Source: Methylovulum sp. (lineage in GTDB: Bacteria; Pseudomonadota; Gammaproteobacteria; Methylococcales; Methylomonadaceae). From it: a stretch of DNA of 10,131 nucleotides. Under the pieces are notes generated by a model. That model saw nothing but the letters and a program-made list of their open reading frames with translations, was not told where the DNA came from and did no database searches. Shown in pieces: positions 6,790 through 10,131 of this stretch (within the stretch, counting starts at the first letter, position 1; the number at the start of each line of letters is the position of its first letter). The stretch lies in contig JACXTQ010000357.1 in NCBI GenBank assembly GCA_016919605.1, forward strand, positions 1 through 10,131. The letters run 5' to 3'. The translations under genes were made by a program, and so were the position numbers.

Positions 6790-8898
6790 TCAGATATTAC
6801 GTTTGACATCAATCACATTAGGCAAACAACCGAGTTTTTTTAACGTCCGGCTCAGTTGGTCGGTATTTTTGACTTGTATGGTCATTTTAAGTTGGGCGTA
6901 ACCCTCGGTATGCGTGTCCATAGCGGCATTGGAGACATGGATTTTCTCTTCTGCCAGCAACTGGGACACATCACTGAGCAAGTTGCGGGTGCTGTAGGCC
7001 TTGATAGCAATCGGTACAAAATAGCTATTGCTTTCCTCGCCCCACGCCACATCAATCAGACGGCTTTGTTGGTCGTGGTTTAAGTCCAAAACATTCGGGC
7101 ATTTTTTGTTGTGGATAATGATGCCTTTTTTTAGGGAAATAAAGCCGATAATGTCATCGCCGGGCACGGGGGTGCAGCAGCGGGCAATAGTGGTCAGCAC
7201 CTGATGGATACCATCAACCGACACGCCAGTTTTGCTGGCGGGCTTTTTCGGCGGGTTTTTCGGCTTTACCGTTTCCAATTCAGGAATTTTGAAAAAAGCC
7301 GCCAATTGGCGAGGGTTGATGTCGCCGCGCCCGATAAATTCCAGCAATTGGTTGGTGTCGGGTTGATGGAAGTGCTTGGCAAGTTCGGCTAAATTGGGGG
7401 TTTTAATGCCCAACCGTTGGCTTTCCTTGTCAAGTATCGCCTTGCCGGCGGCGATGTTTTGCCCTTCTTGTTGGCTTTTAAACCAACCCTTGACTTTGCT
7501 GATGGCGTTGGCGGATTTTAAATAGCCCAGGTTCGGGTCTATCCAGTTGCGGTTAGGCCCGCCTTCTTTGGTGGTGAGGATTTCCACCTGTTCGCCCGAT
7601 TTTAGCGGGTAAGTCAGCGGCACGATGCGCCCGTTGACTTTCGCCCCCCGGCAGCGGTGGCCGATTTCGCTATGGATAGCGTAGGCAAAATCCAGTGGCG
7701 TGGAGTTTTTCACCAGATCAATCAGCTTACCTTTGGGGGTCAGCACATACACGCGGTCGTGAAACAGTTCATTGCGGAAATGTTCGCTCAGGGTGTCGTC
7801 ATCGTCCTTTTCTTCCAACAATTTGCGCAAGGAACTGATGCTTTTTTCGACGGCGGCATCGTGTTTGCCGCCTTCTTTGTATGACCAGTGCGCCGCCACA
7901 CCAAATTCGGCAAAATCGTGCATTTCTTGGGTGCGTATTTGCACCTCAATGCGCCGCCCGTCGGGGTCGATGATGACGGTGTGCAAGGATTGGTAGCCGT
8001 TTTCCTTGGGGTTGGCGATATAATCGTCAAACTCTTTAGGAATGGTTTGCCACAGGCTATGGACAATACCCAAGGTGGTATAGCAGGCGGTCAGGTTATC
8101 GACAATTACGCGCACCGCCAACAGGTCATAGAGTTCATCTATGCCTAATTGTTTGCGCTGCATTTTTTTCCAGATACTGTAAATGTGTTTGGGGCGGCCA
8201 TAAATAGCGGCGTTTATGTTATCGGCGGCGAGCGTAGTTTTTAGGGTGTCGATAAAGCGGTTGATGCAGTTTTCCCGCTCGATGCGGTTATCGTTTAAGG
8301 ATTTGGCAATATGCAGGTAAGATTGCGGCTTCAGATAGCGGAAGGCCATGTCTTCCAACTCCCACTTGAGTTGGTGTATGCCCATGCGGTTGGCGATAGG
8401 CGCGTAAATGTCCAAGGTTTCTTGGGCGATAAAACGGCGCATTTCGTAAGACTCTTTCGGTAACACCCCCAAGCGTTTGATCCGGTAAGCCAGCTTGATT
8501 AGCACGGCCCGTACATCTTGGGTCATCGACAACAGCATCCGGCGCAAGATTTCCGATTGGTTGGGCTGGTCGGTCATGTCCAAGGAATAAATGGCGATGG
8601 TGTTTAGCCAATTGACATCTTTGACCAAGGCCGCTACCGTTTCGCCAAACTGTTCCTTAATGTGCGGCAACAGGTTGAATTTGGTCAGGCGCGGATCACT
8701 CAGTATTGCCGCTAGAATGGTGTTCAGATCAACATTAAACTCCATTAATATCGTGGCGACCTCGATACCCTTGGGGCGATAATAACGGGGGTCATCAACA
8801 ATTTCCCCGACAATTGCCAAGGCCTTGTCAATATACAGGCGGTCTGGCTCGGAAAAGTTGCCAAATAAGGATTTTTCGGGATTGGTGTTTTTTTTCAT
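6790..8898 (-). CDS. relA: GTP pyrophosphokinase RelA, (p)ppGpp synthetase
   Basis: The 702-residue ribosome-associated alarmone synthetase transfers pyrophosphate from ATP to GDP/GTP when uncharged tRNA enters the A site. Domain order: a degenerate HD hydrolase domain (about 20-190), a synthetase domain (about 215-340) with GRPKHIYSIWKKM at 234-246 and NPKENGYQSLHT, a TGS domain (381-441), a Cys/His zinc-finger-like segment (C574, C575, H596, C600), and a C-terminal ACT domain (about 628-702). Two features separate RelA from SpoT/Rel. The hydrolase HDxxED motif has become SDPRLT (67-72), so no hydrolysis is expected. The synthetase carries the EFDD signature (289-292) rather than RxKD. It is slightly shorter than E. 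coli RelA (744). The start MKKN has no good Shine-Dalgarno sequence, and no convincing sigma-70 promoter was found upstream. It is divergent from the asparagine-synthetase-like gene. Confidence 0.95.
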   Translation of the reverse strand: MKKNTNPEKSLFGNFSEPDRLYIDKALAIVGEIVDDPRYYRPKGIEVATILMEFNVDLNTILAAILSDPRLTKFNLLPHIKEQFGETVAALVKDVNWLNTIAIYSLDMTDQPNQSEILRRMLLSMTQDVRAVLIKLAYRIKRLGVLPKESYEMRRFIAQETLDIYAPIANRMGIHQLKWELEDMAFRYLKPQSYLHIAKSLNDNRIERENCINRFIDTLKTTLAADNINAAIYGRPKHIYSIWKKMQRKQLGIDELYDLLAVRVIVDNLTACYTTLGIVHSLWQTIPKEFDDYIANPKENGYQSLHTVIIDPDGRRIEVQIRTQEMHDFAEFGVAAHWSYKEGGKHDAAVEKSISSLRKLLEEKDDDDTLSEHFRNELFHDRVYVLTPKGKLIDLVKNSTPLDFAYAIHSEIGHRCRGAKVNGRIVPLTYPLKSGEQVEILTTKEGGPNRNWIDPNLGYLKSANAISKVKGWFKSQQEGQNIAAGKAILDKESQRLGIKTPNLAELAKHFHQPDTNQLLEFIGRGDINPRQLAAFFKIPELETVKPKNPPKKPASKTGVSVDGIHQVLTTIARCCTPVPGDDIIGFISLKKGIIIHNKKCPNVLDLNHDQQSRLIDVAWGEESNSYFVPIAIKAYSTRNLLSDVSQLLAEEKIHVSNAAMDTHTEGYAQLKMTIQVKNTDQLSRTLKKLGCLPNVIDVKRNI

Positions 8899-9032
8899 CA
8901 GAGAGCGTCGCCGATTCTTTAAACTTCAGGGAGTGTCATTGTTGTATTTGCCGCGTTTTTACCCGTCGCCAGAACGGTACTTATTGCCCCTACCTCAGGT
9001 TGCCACGAATAAGCCATAAACATGCCATTATG

Positions 9033-9052
9033 ATAACAGTCCTGCCTGTTAT
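9033..9052. promoter_or_regulatory. Perfect 7-bp inverted repeat in the relA/asn-like divergent region
   Basis: ATAACAG (9033-9039) and CTGTTAT (9046-9052) are perfect reverse complements around a 6-nt loop. There is no T-tract on either side, so it is not a terminator. A protein-binding dyad is more likely, but unproven. Confidence 0.35.
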
Positions 9053-9108
9053 TAGGGTGGTTTGCCGATAAAGTGCTGTGCAATTGGCAAAACTGACCCT
9101 GATAGCTT

Positions 9109-9136
9109 TTGTCAAACCACGGTACAATGTCATAAT
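9109..9136 (+). promoter_or_regulatory. Sigma-70-type promoter of the asparagine-synthetase-like gene
   Basis: -35 TTGTCA (9109-9114) and -10 CATAAT (9131-9136) each match consensus at 5 of 6 positions, with a 16-bp spacer. Transcription would begin near 9143, giving a leader of about 30 nt. This is the best promoter in the window, and the -10 lies inside the 21-bp palindrome. Confidence 0.55.
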
Positions 9137-9144
9137 GACATTGT
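9124..9144. promoter_or_regulatory. Perfect 21-bp palindromic operator over the -10
   Basis: Arms ACAATGTCAT (9124-9133) and ATGACATTGT (9135-9144) are exact reverse complements around a single central A. The site covers the -10 box (9131-9136) and the expected transcription start, the classic position for a repressor that blocks RNA polymerase. A perfect 10-bp dyad at this spot is very unlikely by chance. The regulator is unknown and not encoded in the window. Confidence 0.65.
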
Positions 9145-9173
9145 TTTCCTGTTTTAAACCTTAGAGACCTACT

Positions 9174-10131
9174 ATGAGTTCCATTTACGGTTGGCTATCG
9201 GCCACCCCGACATCCGCCGCCCCGTTGCTTGATGCCCAGCGCCATGCCAGTCCAGGACTGCTGGCGGATAGTCTTCACGTTTGTGCTTATTATAAAACGG
9301 CTGGCATGGGTGGTCATGGCATTAATGCAGCCCCCAGCTTTTATCAAGAAGGCGCGTTGCTGGTGATAGTGGACGGGTCGCCACATTGGCAAGACCCGAC
9401 TCTCGCGGCAATGGCACAAAGCCATAGTGCCGCCTATGCGCTGGCGCAAGGCTTTTTGCGACAAGGACGAGAAGTGCTGTTGCACATGACTGGGGCGTTT
9501 GCGGTCTGTGTGTTCCAAGTTGACCAACATTATGCCTTGCTGGCGATTGATAGGATGGGCTTGCGGCCTTTGGCTTTTTATCATAAAGCCGATGTGTTGG
9601 TGTTTGGCAGTCAATTAGGGCAATTGCTCGCCCATCCTGAGGTACATCCCGAAATCTCTCGGCAATCCCTATTCACTTACTTATATTTCCATGTTATTCC
9701 CAGCCCCGGCAGCATTTATGCGGGTATAGAAAAGCTCCAGCCCGGCGAGTTTTTGGAAATTAGCCAACAACAAACCAGCCGAGGTTTTTATTGGCAACGG
9801 CACTATCAGGACAGTACCGCCAGCAAGCAGGATTTGCTCGCCCAATTGCATGATGAGCTAGGGCAAGCGATGACCCACTGCGCACCCGATCAGCAGACCG
9901 GGGCGTTTTTAAGCGGGGGCTTAGATAGCAGCACCGTGGTCGGGCTATTCCAAAAACTGTCGGAACAACCCGTCGATACTTTCAGTATTGGCTTTGCCGC
10001 CGATGGCTATGATGAAATGGACTATGCACGGATTACCGCCGCCCATTTTAAGGCCAAACTGCACGAATATTATGTGACCCCCGCCGATGTCTTGGCGGCG
10101 ATCCGATGTTGGCAAAAGCTTATGACGAACC
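9174..10131 (+). CDS. Asparagine-synthetase-like protein, no glutaminase Cys, 3' partial and apparently frameshifted
   Basis: The N-terminal half is an Ntn-type glutaminase fold by pattern (GAFAVCVF, LAIDRMGLRPLAFY, FGSQL, FHVIPSPGSIYAGIEKLQPGEFL) and is followed by a synthetase half with the ATP-binding PP-loop SGGLDSS at 247-253 (codons from 9912) and the FSIGF strand. Family members activate a carboxylate with ATP and form an amide. The protein begins MSSIYG where AsnB has MCGI, so the catalytic Cys2 is absent, and DGSPHW stands where NGEIYN is expected. Glutamine hydrolysis is therefore unlikely; ammonia or another amine as donor is inferred. Near 10103-10106 the frame appears to lose one base: downstream, MLAKAYDEP in the +2-shifted frame (10106 on) restores the family's conserved KAYDEP. 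The ATG (9174) has a weak AGAG 7 nt upstream. The true substrate could be aspartate, a sugar acid or a peptide. Confidence 0.85.
   Translation, partial: MSSIYGWLSATPTSAAPLLDAQRHASPGLLADSLHVCAYYKTAGMGGHGINAAPSFYQEGALLVIVDGSPHWQDPTLAAMAQSHSAAYALAQGFLRQGREVLLHMTGAFAVCVFQVDQHYALLAIDRMGLRPLAFYHKADVLVFGSQLGQLLAHPEVHPEISRQSLFTYLYFHVIPSPGSIYAGIEKLQPGEFLEISQQQTSRGFYWQRHYQDSTASKQDLLAQLHDELGQAMTHCAPDQQTGAFLSGGLDSSTVVGLFQKLSEQPVDTFSIGFAADGYDEMDYARITAAHFKAKLHEYYVTPADVLAAIRCWQKLMTN

Noticed and set aside
8288..8611. 107-codon minus-strand frame inside relA
   Set aside because: Same-strand alternative frame within the conserved RelA hydrolase-like domain; no domain features of its own.
9033..9052. ATAACAG/CTGTTAT hairpin as a transcription terminator
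   Set aside because: No T-tract on either strand, and both neighbouring genes diverge from this region, so there is nothing to terminate.
8814..9071. 85-codon plus-strand frame running from inside relA into the intergenic region
   Set aside because: It overlaps the relA start antisense, has no recognisable features, and would cover the dyad-rich regulatory DNA.
9195..9614. 139-codon minus-strand frame
   Set aside because: Antisense to the asparagine-synthetase-like gene, which has clear family motifs.

Overview
This is a gene-dense stretch of about 10 kb with moderate GC. It reads as gammaproteobacterial chromosome. RelA is of the hydrolase-dead, EFDD-type synthetase class found in gamma- and betaproteobacteria. 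A small NrdJb-like subunit resembles the split class II ribonucleotide reductase of Pseudomonas. The overall style would fit a methanotroph-like gammaproteobacterium (Methylococcales), but that placement is a guess from the sequence alone. I see no phage, IS element, CRISPR array, tRNA or rRNA.

Layout, left to right: (1) 1-3213 (+) is a class A penicillin-binding protein, cut by the left edge, with a degenerate glycosyltransferase half, a transpeptidase half interrupted by a large insertion, and a 170-residue Pro/Lys tail. (2) 3242-3937 (-) is NrdJb, a TSCPD/zinc-ribbon companion subunit of class II ribonucleotide reductase, with no nrdJa beside it. Its upstream region (3938-4258) carries two NrdR-box-like sites 32 bp apart. 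(3) 4259-5815 (-) is a CPA2-type cation/proton antiporter with a C-terminal NAD-binding RCK domain. (4) 5965-6765 (+) is tRNA pseudouridine synthase TruA. (5) 6790-8898 (-) is RelA. (6) 8899-9173 is a divergent regulatory region rich in dyads, including a perfect 21-bp palindrome lying over the -10 of a good sigma-70 promoter. (7) From 9174 to the right edge (+) is an asparagine-synthetase-like protein that has lost the glutaminase Cys and appears frameshifted by one base about 30 bp before the window ends.

The genes do not form one pathway. They are mostly single transcription units in alternating orientation, with tight convergent ends (28 bp between the PBP and nrdJb, 24 bp between truA and relA). 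The most informative signals are regulatory: the tandem NrdR boxes, which independently support the nrdJb call, and the palindromic operator in front of the asparagine-synthetase-like gene.
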